NCBI GenBank assembly: GCA_045863555.1
Contig: BTUU01000004.1
Location: 1 to 64,000 of the forward strand
Direction of reading: 5' to 3'
DNA from: JACRLV01 sp045863555
GTDB taxonomy: Bacteria > Planctomycetota > Phycisphaerae > UBA1845 > Fen-1342
DNA length: 64,000 nt
The translations under genes and the position numbers were made by a program. The stretch's first letter is position 1. The number at the start of each line of letters is the position of its first letter. This document shows positions 7,976 to 15,296 of this stretch, piece after piece. A model generated the notes under the pieces. It was not told the DNA's origin. It worked only from the letters and a program-made list of their open reading frames with translations, and searched no databases.

Positions 7976-9082
7976 ATGTGGGATGTTCGAGAGAGGGTGC
8001 GCGCGATACTCGCGTTTGCCGGCCTCTTTGCTGCTTGCGGCTCCGCGCAGGTGACGTTCTCCGACGACTTTGACGATCCCGCGGGCGCGTCGGTTCTGTG
8101 GGGCAATGAGCGCGGCGCCTGGACTGTCGCCGGGGGCACTTACGGGGCGACACAGCCGAGCAACAACCCGATCACGCTGACCTCGCTCCCCTTCGCGCTC
8201 GCCGATCTTGAATTCGAATGCGATATCGTGGCGACGGACGACGGCGGGATCTGGCTCCACGTCGACGCGGCCGGCCAGAACGGGATCCTTCTTGTCCTCG
8301 CGCGGGGAAACATATACTGGCACCCGATCGTGGGCGGCAACGTCACCGGAACGCTCAACCTCGTCTCGGGCGTTTACACCGTCGGGCAGAATGTCCACGT
8401 GCGGGCGACGGTCTCGGGCGATCTCTACTCCGCCTATGTCAATGGAAACCTCATTACGACACTGACAAATTCGTCGTTCCCCACCGGCCGCGTCGGGCTC
8501 TACGACTTTCGCGCGCCGAACCACAACTACGACAATGTCGTGCTCGCGGGCCAGTGCGCGGCGGGCGAGGATTGCTGCCCGCGGATTGCGCGATCTCCCC
8601 GTAGCACGCAAACGTGCCCCGACGGGCCGGTTGCTTTTTCGTTCGCGGCCTCGGGCGAATCGCCGATGACGTACTCCTGGCAGTTTGAAAGCGATGGAGG
8701 GCCTATCGCGGTCTCGGAGGGCGAGAACACCGACGCGGCCACCGGGCTCCAGTTTCACGCAGCCGGCGCGGCCACTGATACCCTCACGGTCACGAACATC
8801 CGCCTCGGAAACCACCCGAACGTTATTTCGTTCATCGGGGCCGTGACGCGCGACGGTTGCGGCGTCGCGCTTTCGGCCCCCGCAACCCTGACGATCTGCG
8901 ATCACCCGGGCGACGTTGACTGCAATGGTCGCGTGAATCTGTCCGATCTCACGGTCCTGCTCGCGAGTTTTGGCCGCACCGACGCCCCGGGGCGGTCTGA
9001 CGGCAATCTGGATGGCGACGGCGACGTGGATTTGAGCGACCTGGCGCAGCTACTGGGGGATTTTGGCAGCGACTGCCCGTAA
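7976..9082 (+). CDS. Secreted LamG/jelly-roll-like protein with Ig-like region and dockerin-like tail
   Basis: A 368-residue exported protein. A signal peptide (residues 1-25, ending GSAQ) is followed by a beta-sandwich resembling LamG or 3-keto-glucoside-hydrolase modules (FSDDFDDP, GIWLHVDAAGQNGILLVL, GRVGLYDFRAPNHNYDNVVL). After a Cys pair comes a short Ig-like stretch, and the C-terminus has two dockerin-like loops, GDVDCNGRVNLSDL and NLDGDGDVDLSDL, and ends GSDCP. The ATG at 7976 sits after AGGGGAAAG; an upstream ATG at 7952 is possible. Substrate and function are unknown; the tail is shared with three other proteins in this window and may be a surface or sorting signal. Confidence 0.85.
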   Translation: MWDVRERVRAILAFAGLFAACGSAQVTFSDDFDDPAGASVLWGNERGAWTVAGGTYGATQPSNNPITLTSLPFALADLEFECDIVATDDGGIWLHVDAAGQNGILLVLARGNIYWHPIVGGNVTGTLNLVSGVYTVGQNVHVRATVSGDLYSAYVNGNLITTLTNSSFPTGRVGLYDFRAPNHNYDNVVLAGQCAAGEDCCPRIARSPRSTQTCPDGPVAFSFAASGESPMTYSWQFESDGGPIAVSEGENTDAATGLQFHAAGAATDTLTVTNIRLGNHPNVISFIGAVTRDGCGVALSAPATLTICDHPGDVDCNGRVNLSDLTVLLASFGRTDAPGRSDGNLDGDGDVDLSDLAQLLGDFGSDCP

Positions 9083-9270
9083 TCGCGTGCATTTGACTTG
9101 GCCGTCGATTCCCCGGCCGCAGTCGGCGGCCGCCGCCGATTTCGCATTCCTCTACGGGTTCGGGGCAATCGTCCCCCTCCGCGCGGAATTTGTCGTAGAA
9201 TAGGGTTGTCGGTGGATCGCGTGGTCCTTGGGACCGCGCGCGGGCCGTCGGATTGACATGGGATCGATTC

Positions 9271-9666
9271 ATGAGCGACCAGAAGCGGATACTCGTTGAC
9301 GACGACTGGAAGGCACAGGCTCAGGCGGAGAAGGAGCGGCTCGCCGAGCAGACCGCCCAGCAGGAAGCCGGCCCCGCCCCTGCGCCGCAGTTTGCGGAGA
9401 TTCTTGACCTGATCGTGATGCAGGCGGCGGCGGGTCTGGGGCTGATGCGCGGGCACGGCGGCGAGCGGATCCCGCCGAACCTCGAGGTCGCCAAGCACTT
9501 CATCGACCTGATCCAGGTGCTGGAGGACAAGACCAAGGGGAACCTGACGCCGGACGAGAAGAAGATGATGGACGGCGTGCTGTACGAGATGCGGATGCGT
9601 TACGTTCAGGTGGCCGGTGCACTCACAGGAGTCGGGACGCCGGGGGCGGGCCCGGCCAAGCCGTAG
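9271..9666 (+). CDS. DUF1844 domain-containing protein
   Basis: A 131-residue cytoplasmic protein of the DUF1844 family (unknown function). After a charged N-terminus (MSDQKRILVDDDWKAQAQAEK) comes the family core: FAEILDLIVMQAAAGLGLMRG, NLEVAKHFIDLIQVLEDKTKGNL, and EKKMMDGVLYEMRMRYVQV. An Ala/Pro-rich linker joins the two parts. The ATG at 9271 fits the start of homologues. It is the first gene before the VWA/ExbB/ExbD cluster, with 114 bases to the next start, and could share its transcript. Confidence 0.88.
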   Translation: MSDQKRILVDDDWKAQAQAEKERLAEQTAQQEAGPAPAPQFAEILDLIVMQAAAGLGLMRGHGGERIPPNLEVAKHFIDLIQVLEDKTKGNLTPDEKKMMDGVLYEMRMRYVQVAGALTGVGTPGAGPAKP

Positions 9667-9780
9667 CCGAGGGCGGGTGGCATGCCTGCGGCGCGGCCGC
9701 AGAGCATGCGGGAGACGAAGACTCCGTCGCGGGACGCTGGGTTTCTGGAACGCGTTTCGCAGCCCAGGATTGAGGGACGC

Positions 9781-10851
9781 ATGGATCGCGAAACCGTGCC
9801 GATCTCGGAACTTGCGCCGCCCGTCGAGCGCGAATGGCTGCCCGACCGCGAGCGGCGGAACCCGTGGTTTCGCTGGCTGATTCACCTGATCATGCCGATT
9901 CTCTCCAGCGTCTTCTTCCATTTGCTGGTGCTGGCGGTGCTCGCGCTCAAGACGTGGGAGCTGATGGCCCCCGCCGCGCCGCCGGAGGAGTTCGAAGCGA
10001 GCATCCGCGACATCGGCGGCGACCTGACCGGCGGCTTCAAGTGGCCGAGCGAATCGGAGCTGGAGGTCGCGCCGCCCGAAGTCATCACGGCGCCCGAACC
10101 CGCGCAGCTCAACGTCAAGGACGTGGCCGACCAGCTTGCCGGGGCGCGGGCCGACGCCAACGCGGACGCCGGCGGGTTCGGCATCGGTGACATCGGGCGT
10201 TCCGGGGTGCTGGGGATCGGCAGCGGCGCCGGAACGGGCGGCGGTGCGGGGATCGGGCAGGGTTTCGGCGCGGGGGCGGGAACGGGCACCGCTTCGGTCT
10301 GGAACCTGAGCGCCTCGGGGAATAATTTCGTTTACGTGGTTGATTTCTCGGGGTCGATTACGGTCACACAGGATGATCTGAAACGCGAGTTGAAGCGTTC
10401 GGTCGGCGCGCTGCGGCCGCACCAGACGTTCGACACGATCATCTTTTACAGCGAGACGGCTCCGAAGGAGCGTTTCATCACGAAGAACTTCGACCCCGGG
10501 CTCGTAAAGGCAGAGCCGGAGAATAAGCGGCGCTTCTTCAACTGGATCGAACGTGAGACGCCGCGCGGGCAGACCGAGCCGCTCGCGGCGCTCAAGCGGG
10601 CGCTCTCGCTGAACCCGGACGCCGTCTTCTTCTTCTCGGACGGACTGTTTGATAACAGCGTGGTCGAGGATATCACCAAGGCGAACAACGGGGCGGTCGC
10701 GATCAATTGCCTCGTCTTCGATGAGGCGATTCTCAGCGACCGCAGCGGCCTGCCGCGGCTGACGGACGGAGCGCGGCGGATGCAGACGCTGGCGTCGAAG
10801 AACAAGGGAAAGACGAAGATTGTGACGGGGAGTGATCTGCAGACGAGATGA
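9781..10851 (+). CDS. Membrane-anchored VWA-like protein of an ExbB/ExbD cluster
   Basis: A 356-residue inner-membrane protein with one N-terminal transmembrane helix (about residues 33-58) and a periplasmic part. A Gly-rich linker (IGSGAGTGGGAGIGQGFGAG) leads to a von Willebrand A-like domain with the MIDAS motif D-F-S-G-S (D188, S190, S192), and later FFFSDGLFDNS. Three downstream genes encode one ExbB/TolQ-type and two ExbD-type proteins, so it likely couples proton-motive energy to a periplasmic or cell-wall task; its partner is unknown. The frame is open to 9682, but GAGGG lies just before the ATG at 9781, so I choose that start. Topology resembles TonB or TolA: one anchor helix plus a long periplasmic domain. 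Confidence 0.82.
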   Translation: MDRETVPISELAPPVEREWLPDRERRNPWFRWLIHLIMPILSSVFFHLLVLAVLALKTWELMAPAAPPEEFEASIRDIGGDLTGGFKWPSESELEVAPPEVITAPEPAQLNVKDVADQLAGARADANADAGGFGIGDIGRSGVLGIGSGAGTGGGAGIGQGFGAGAGTGTASVWNLSASGNNFVYVVDFSGSITVTQDDLKRELKRSVGALRPHQTFDTIIFYSETAPKERFITKNFDPGLVKAEPENKRRFFNWIERETPRGQTEPLAALKRALSLNPDAVFFFSDGLFDNSVVEDITKANNGAVAINCLVFDEAILSDRSGLPRLTDGARRMQTLASKNKGKTKIVTGSDLQTR

Positions 10852-10959
10852 AGATCGCCGGATGCGTGGCCGGGCCCGTTATTCGGCGAGAAGATACGGT
10901 CCGAACCAAGAATCCGCGTCGCACCTTATGGTGCCCAGGAACGCCGACGAGGTTGCCGC

Positions 10960-11745
10960 ATGAGTCGAAGACTGGTTTTCGTGTTCATTATTCTTCCGGC
11001 ACTCGCCGGTGCTGCCGTCGCTCAGACGTCCGCACCGGCCAAGACGTCCAGCTCGCTCTGGTCCGTCATTTACAGCGGGCTCGAGTGGCCGGCGTACCTG
11101 ATTCTTGCCGGTTCGCTGGCCGCCATCGCGCTCATCGTCGAGCACTTCATCACCGTCCGCGCGATAACGATCGCGCCGGCCGACCAGGTGAAGAAGGCCC
11201 GGGAGTTCATCGAGCGGCGGGCCTTCCGCGAATGCCTCGACGGCGTGCGGAAGTCGTCCACGTTTTTCGCCCGCGTGATGTCCGCGTCGCTCCAGCATGC
11301 CCGGCACGGCTTCGACGCGATGCACGAGGCGGCGCTCGAGAAATCGGGCGAAATCAGCGGGCAGATGTTCCGCAAGATCGAGTATCTGAACCTGCTCGGC
11401 AACCTCGGGCCGCTCATGGGACTGCTCGGCACGGTCCTGGGCATGATCCTCGCGTTCAGCGGACTCGCGCAGGGCGGCGGCGAGGCCGGGGCTGATGCCG
11501 GCAACCTTGCACGCGGCATCTCGCTCGCACTCGTCAACACGCTGCTCGGCCTCGGGCTCGCGATTCTCGGCCTTGGGTTCTTCGGCATCTGCCGCAACCG
11601 CATCGAGTCGCTCACGGTCCAGGCGACCGTGCAGACGCTCGACCTGCTGGAGTATTTCCGGCCGTCGGCACTCTCGGCCGGGGGCGGCGAAGCGCGACGC
11701 ACCGCGCCGCCCGCGCCCGCCCGCGCCGGCGCTACGGAGGAGTAA
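10960..11745 (+). CDS. MotA/TolQ/ExbB proton channel family protein
   Basis: A 261-residue inner-membrane proton-channel subunit. A signal-like N-terminus (cleavage after VAQ) precedes a first transmembrane helix (LAYLILAGSLAAIALIVEHF region), a cytoplasmic loop with the conserved segments MFRKIEYLNLLGNLGPLMGLLGT, and the two C-terminal helices (LGTVLGMILAFSGLA and ISLALVNTLLGLGLAILGLGFF). The Pro/Ala-rich tail is variable. The ATG has GAGG seven bases upstream. The following exbD gene begins immediately after the stop and shares its ribosome site with the end of this gene. Signal peptides on ExbB-type proteins are frequent in this phylum. Confidence 0.93.
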   Translation: MSRRLVFVFIILPALAGAAVAQTSAPAKTSSSLWSVIYSGLEWPAYLILAGSLAAIALIVEHFITVRAITIAPADQVKKAREFIERRAFRECLDGVRKSSTFFARVMSASLQHARHGFDAMHEAALEKSGEISGQMFRKIEYLNLLGNLGPLMGLLGTVLGMILAFSGLAQGGGEAGADAGNLARGISLALVNTLLGLGLAILGLGFFGICRNRIESLTVQATVQTLDLLEYFRPSALSAGGGEARRTAPPAPARAGATEE

Positions 11746-12234
11746 ATGCGCTTCCGGCCGCCAAAACCCGTGCGAATGACGCTGAATCTCGCGCCGATGG
11801 TGGACGTGATGATGTGCCTCATCATCTTCTTCCTGCTCGCGAGCCGGATCGTCAGCGCGGAGTACCGGGCCCTGCGCCTGCCGTACGCCCATTCGGCCGC
11901 GGAGATCGAGCGGCACGAGCTGGGCCAGCGGGTCGTGATCAACGTTCGTCCGTCGCTGACCTCGCCGCGGGATGCCGAGTATTGCGTGCAGACGTTCGAC
12001 GGGCAGCGCATTTCAGAAAAGGTGCTGGCGGCGGACCAGGTGGCGACGTTTCTTCAGACGCGCGCCGCGCAGGCCGCTGATCCCTCGGCGCTGCGGTGCC
12101 TGATCCGCGCCGACAAGTCGATCGCGTGGGGCCACGTGGAAGTGGTCGTGAAGGGCTGCGGGCTCGCGAAGATCGCGAAGGTCGTGTTCAGCGCGCATGC
12201 CGGAGACGACCCTGAAGCGGGAGGCGGAGCATGA
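11746..12234 (+). CDS. ExbD/TolR family protein (first copy)
   Basis: A 162-residue biopolymer-transport protein: short cytoplasmic tail, one transmembrane helix with the essential Asp (LNLAPMVDVMMCLIIFFLLAS), and a periplasmic ExbD/TolR domain ending with the KGCGLAKIAKVVFSA type strand. It forms the proton-conducting core together with the ExbB-like protein. GGAGG sits at the end of the preceding gene and the ATG starts directly after its TAA. Its own 3' end overlaps the next exbD by four bases (ATGA), so the two copies are probably translationally coupled. Confidence 0.93.
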   Translation: MRFRPPKPVRMTLNLAPMVDVMMCLIIFFLLASRIVSAEYRALRLPYAHSAAEIERHELGQRVVINVRPSLTSPRDAEYCVQTFDGQRISEKVLAADQVATFLQTRAAQAADPSALRCLIRADKSIAWGHVEVVVKGCGLAKIAKVVFSAHAGDDPEAGGGA

Positions 12235-12701
12235 GGCGCGCACGCTTTGAACCGGCCGGGGAGTCGATCCCCAATCTCGCGCCAATGGTTGACGTGATCA
12301 TGGTCATCCTTGTTTTCTTCATGCTCGGCGCGTCGCTCGAACTGGCCAAGGAGGGCGTGCTCCAGACGGAACTGGACCCGCGCAGCGGCCCGGGGGAGGG
12401 CGTCGCGGTTGAGATCGTCCCGGCGGTGAAGATCGCGCTGGAAGAAGTCGACGAAGGCCGGACGTGCAACATCTACGTCAACGGCGAGCCGCTCCGCGGC
12501 AACACGTTCGAGGACCTGCGGCGCTTCATGCACAGCCGGCGGTCGCTGGGGGCAGACCCGGCCAACCCAGTGGTCATCGGGTCGCATCCGGGCGTGCAGT
12601 GGCGGCACCTGGTGACGGCGATGGACACGGCCGTGCAGTCGGGCTTCAAGAATGTGCAGTTTGCGGTGAGCCTGGGCGGTACGGATTGGCGCGGGCGATA
12701 G
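12231..12701 (+). CDS. ExbD/TolR family protein (second copy)
   Basis: A 156-residue second ExbD-type protein, clearly diverged from the first. The membrane helix again carries the proton-binding Asp (LAPMVDVIMVILVFFMLGAS) and the periplasmic domain contains VIGSHPGVQWRHLVTAMDTA and FKNVQFAVSLGG, normal for the family. Two different ExbD paralogues with one ExbB suggests an asymmetric dimer in the channel, an inference. It is the last gene of the cluster; a 287-base gap with inverted repeats follows. Confidence 0.93.
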   Translation: MRRARFEPAGESIPNLAPMVDVIMVILVFFMLGASLELAKEGVLQTELDPRSGPGEGVAVEIVPAVKIALEEVDEGRTCNIYVNGEPLRGNTFEDLRRFMHSRRSLGADPANPVVIGSHPGVQWRHLVTAMDTAVQSGFKNVQFAVSLGGTDWRGR

Positions 12702-12770
12702 TCCGCCGCCAGCCGGAAACAAATCAATCACAACTCATGCTGTATTCGTGACAATTCAATCAAATGGTTT

Positions 12771-12920
12771 CCACAGATGGACACAGATGTGCACAGATAA
12801 GAAAAAGCATCGCGCACTGCGTCCTTACCGCGTGATGTGATGCCGCCGCTGCCGGTTTGACGGTTTGACGGTCGGCGTATCCGGTGTATTTCATCTGTGC
12901 GCATCTGTGCGCATCTGTGG
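12771..12920. repeat. Inverted pair of ATCTGTG-type intergenic repeats
   Basis: CCACAGATGGACACAGATG (from 12771) continues to 12798; at 12892-12920 the complement occurs as three CATCTGTG units, CATCTGTGCGCATCTGTGCG and onward. The arms match at most positions over about 28 bases and flank a roughly 93-base loop containing a tandem CGGTTTGA. The pair lies between the end of the exbD cluster and the 3' end of the convergent acyl-CoA dehydrogenase gene, so it could form a large hairpin at the shared 3' region. Repeats of this CACAGATG flavour are common in unrelated bacterial intergenic regions; origin and role are not known to me. Confidence 0.75.
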
Positions 12921-12988
12921 ATCGTTCTTCACCTCAAATCGAAGACGGGTCCGCATCGCCCGATGGTTGCGGAACACGCCCAGTCGGT

Positions 12989-14176
12989 TCAGAACGCTGA
13001 TTTTCCGCCGGCGATTTCGCGGCCGACGATCAACTGGTGGATCGTCTCGGTGCCCTCGTAGGTGATTACGCTTTCGAGATTCAGGGCGTGGCGGATCGGG
13101 CAGCATTCGACGCTGATCCCGCCCGCGCCGAGCATGTCGCGGGCGTCGCGGGCGATGTCGAGGCCGAGGCGGACGTTGTTCCACTTCGCGAGCGACACCT
13201 GGGCGTGGTGCATCGTTCCCGCGTCCTTCATGCGGCCGAGCTGGAGGGACAGGAGCTGGCCCGTGGTGATCCGACGCACCATGTCGGCCAGGCGGGCCTG
13301 GATGATCTGCTTGTTGATGACCGGGCCGCCGAAGAGGATCCGCTGCCGCGCGAACGTGAGCGCTTCGCGATAGCACGCGATCGCCGCGCCGACGCCGCCC
13401 CAGGCGATGCCGTAGCGGGCCTGCGTCAGGCAGCTCAGGGGCGCGCCGAGGCCTTCGGCCAGGGGCAGCCGGTTTCGTTCGGGGACGCGGACGTTGTCCA
13501 TGAAGAGGGTCGAAGTCACGGACGCGCGGAGCGAGAATTTGTGCGGGATGTTCTCGGCCGAGTAGCCCTTCATGCCCTTTTCGACGAGGAAGCCGCGAAT
13601 CCCGTCGTCCGTTTTTGCCCAGACGACAGCGACGTGGGCCAGAGTGCCGTTCGTGATCCACATTTTGGAGCCGTTGAGGATCCAGTCGCCGCCGTCCCTG
13701 CGGGCATGGGTTTTCATCGCTCCGGGGTCGGAGCCGCCGTCGGGCTCGGTCAGGCCGAAGCAGCCGATCGCCCTGGCCTTGGCCATGTCGGGCAGCCAGC
13801 GCTGCTTCTGCTCCTCGGAGCCGTAGCGGTGGATCGGGTACATGACCAGACCGCTCTGGACGCTGGCGAAGCTTCGGACGCCGCTGTCGCCGCGCTCGAG
13901 TTCCTGCATGATGAGGCCGTAGGCGACGTTGTTCAGGCCGGCGCAGCCGTAGTCCTCGAACGTCGGGCCGAAGAGGCCGAGCTCGGCCATTTCGGGGATG
14001 AGGTCCATCGGAAAGCGCTCATGCTCGAAGCAGTCGGCGATGACGGGCAGGACTCGCTCGTCGACAAAGCGGCCGACGGTGTCGCGGACCTGGCGTTCCT
14101 CGTCGCTCAGCAGGCTGTCAAACTGGAAGAAATCGGGCGTCTCGACGTCGACGGAGAGTTCCCGGGTCTGGTGCAC
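12989..14176 (-). CDS. Acyl-CoA dehydrogenase, glutaryl-CoA dehydrogenase-like
   Basis: A 395-residue FAD-dependent acyl-CoA dehydrogenase. It shows the glutaryl-CoA dehydrogenase style SVQSGLVMYPIHRYGSEEQK, the FAD/substrate segment CFGLTEPDGGSDPG, WITNGTLAHV, and the C-terminal catalytic-base segment ITYEGTETIHQLIVGREIAG with Glu in YEGTE. Glutaryl-CoA dehydrogenase makes crotonyl-CoA from glutaryl-CoA in lysine and aromatic degradation; no other gene of that pathway is nearby, so the substrate remains an inference. GTG start at 14176, with GGGAGG six bases upstream. It is divergent from the sigma factor gene across 213 bases. Confidence 0.88.
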   Translation of the reverse strand: MHQTRELSVDVETPDFFQFDSLLSDEERQVRDTVGRFVDERVLPVIADCFEHERFPMDLIPEMAELGLFGPTFEDYGCAGLNNVAYGLIMQELERGDSGVRSFASVQSGLVMYPIHRYGSEEQKQRWLPDMAKARAIGCFGLTEPDGGSDPGAMKTHARRDGGDWILNGSKMWITNGTLAHVAVVWAKTDDGIRGFLVEKGMKGYSAENIPHKFSLRASVTSTLFMDNVRVPERNRLPLAEGLGAPLSCLTQARYGIAWGGVGAAIACYREALTFARQRILFGGPVINKQIIQARLADMVRRITTGQLLSLQLGRMKDAGTMHHAQVSLAKWNNVRLGLDIARDARDMLGAGGISVECCPIRHALNLESVITYEGTETIHQLIVGREIAGGKSAF

Positions 14177-14389
14177 GTTCGCCTCCCGCCCGCGATCGCA
14201 GGCTCAAGAAACTGAGTGTAGCGGTCGGGCCGGGCGGCGGCCAGCGTGCGGCGGCCGCGGTTCGGGGCAGTGAGCGGCTTGAAAATCGCCGTTATTTTCG
14301 AACGGCAGCGCACCTGTGGGCTCGGCTGCCTGCGGGTATCTTATGGGTGTCGCCGGGTGGTCCCCCACCTCACTCTGGAGACCCGCTGC

Positions 14390-15286
14390 ATGGCCGTGCA
14401 CGATGCCGACGCGTTTCTCATCGAAGCCGTGCAGCGCGGGGAGCCGGCCGCCTGGCGCGACGTGATCGACCGCTACCAGGGCCGACTGCTGAGTTTCGCG
14501 CGGCGGATGCTCGCACAGCCGAGCGACGCGGAGGACCTGGTGCAGGACACGTTCATGGGCCTGCTCCGCAGCCTGCGCAACTACGACGCCGAGCGGTCGC
14601 TGGAGACGTATCTCTTCGCCATTCTTCGCAACAAGCTCCACGACCACTTTCGCAAGGGACACAAGGGCCAGCGGCAGAGCCTCGACCAGCTCGATCTCGA
14701 CGACAGCCCGAGCGAGTGGATCGAGCGGGCGACTCCGAGCAGCCAGCTTTCGGACGCCGAAACGCTCGACGCACAGCGGGGGGCGCTGGTTCGCTGCCTT
14801 CGCGCGTGGGTCGAGCAATGCGAGGAGCAGCGGCGCTTTCAGGAGCTGATGATCGTCGAGATGCTCATGGTCGTCGGCCTACGCAACAAGGAAGTGGCCG
14901 GCGACCTGAACCTGACGGAAACGGCCGTCGCGGGCGTGAAATTTCGCGTGCTGGAGCGGTGGCGCGAGCTGACGGCCAGGGAGATCCGCGATCACGACTG
15001 GCAGGAGGCTGATCTCGCGTCGACCAGCACGGTCGCGCGGATCTGGCGGGAGGAGGGCGTTTCCTGCCCGAAGCGCACGACGCTGGGGCGCTATCTGCTG
15101 GGCGTTCTCGACGAGGAATGGACGCCGTACATCGAGTTTCATGTCGGAGCGGCCGGCTGCGATCGCTGCAACGCGAACCTTGACGACCTGCGAACCGAGG
15201 ATGAGCGCGACGCCGCGTCGCACGCCCAGCTGCGCGAGAAATGCTTCGCGTCGAGCGTGGGCTTTCTCTCGAAGCGGCCGGAATAG
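14390..15286 (+). CDS. ECF-type RNA polymerase sigma factor with C-terminal zinc-finger-like extension
   Basis: A 298-residue sigma-70 family factor. Region 2 is clear (VIDRYQGRLLSFARRML, DAEDLVQDTFMGLLRSLRNYD, SLETYLFAILRNKLHDHFRK). Region 4 is weaker but present, with a helix-turn-helix (LRNKEVAGDLNLTETAVAGVKFRVLERWREL). About 90 extra residues follow, containing CPKRTTLGRYLLGVLDEEW and FHVGAAGCDRCNANLDDL, which resembles His-Cys-Cys anti-sigma zinc fingers and recurs in planctomycete ECF factors. No separate anti-sigma gene is adjacent, so this tail may act as a built-in regulator. ATG at 14390 has GGAG nine bases upstream; in-frame upstream sequence is not needed. Confidence 0.88.
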   Translation: MAVHDADAFLIEAVQRGEPAAWRDVIDRYQGRLLSFARRMLAQPSDAEDLVQDTFMGLLRSLRNYDAERSLETYLFAILRNKLHDHFRKGHKGQRQSLDQLDLDDSPSEWIERATPSSQLSDAETLDAQRGALVRCLRAWVEQCEEQRRFQELMIVEMLMVVGLRNKEVAGDLNLTETAVAGVKFRVLERWRELTAREIRDHDWQEADLASTSTVARIWREEGVSCPKRTTLGRYLLGVLDEEWTPYIEFHVGAAGCDRCNANLDDLRTEDERDAASHAQLREKCFASSVGFLSKRPE

Positions 15287-15296
15287 GGCCGCGGCT

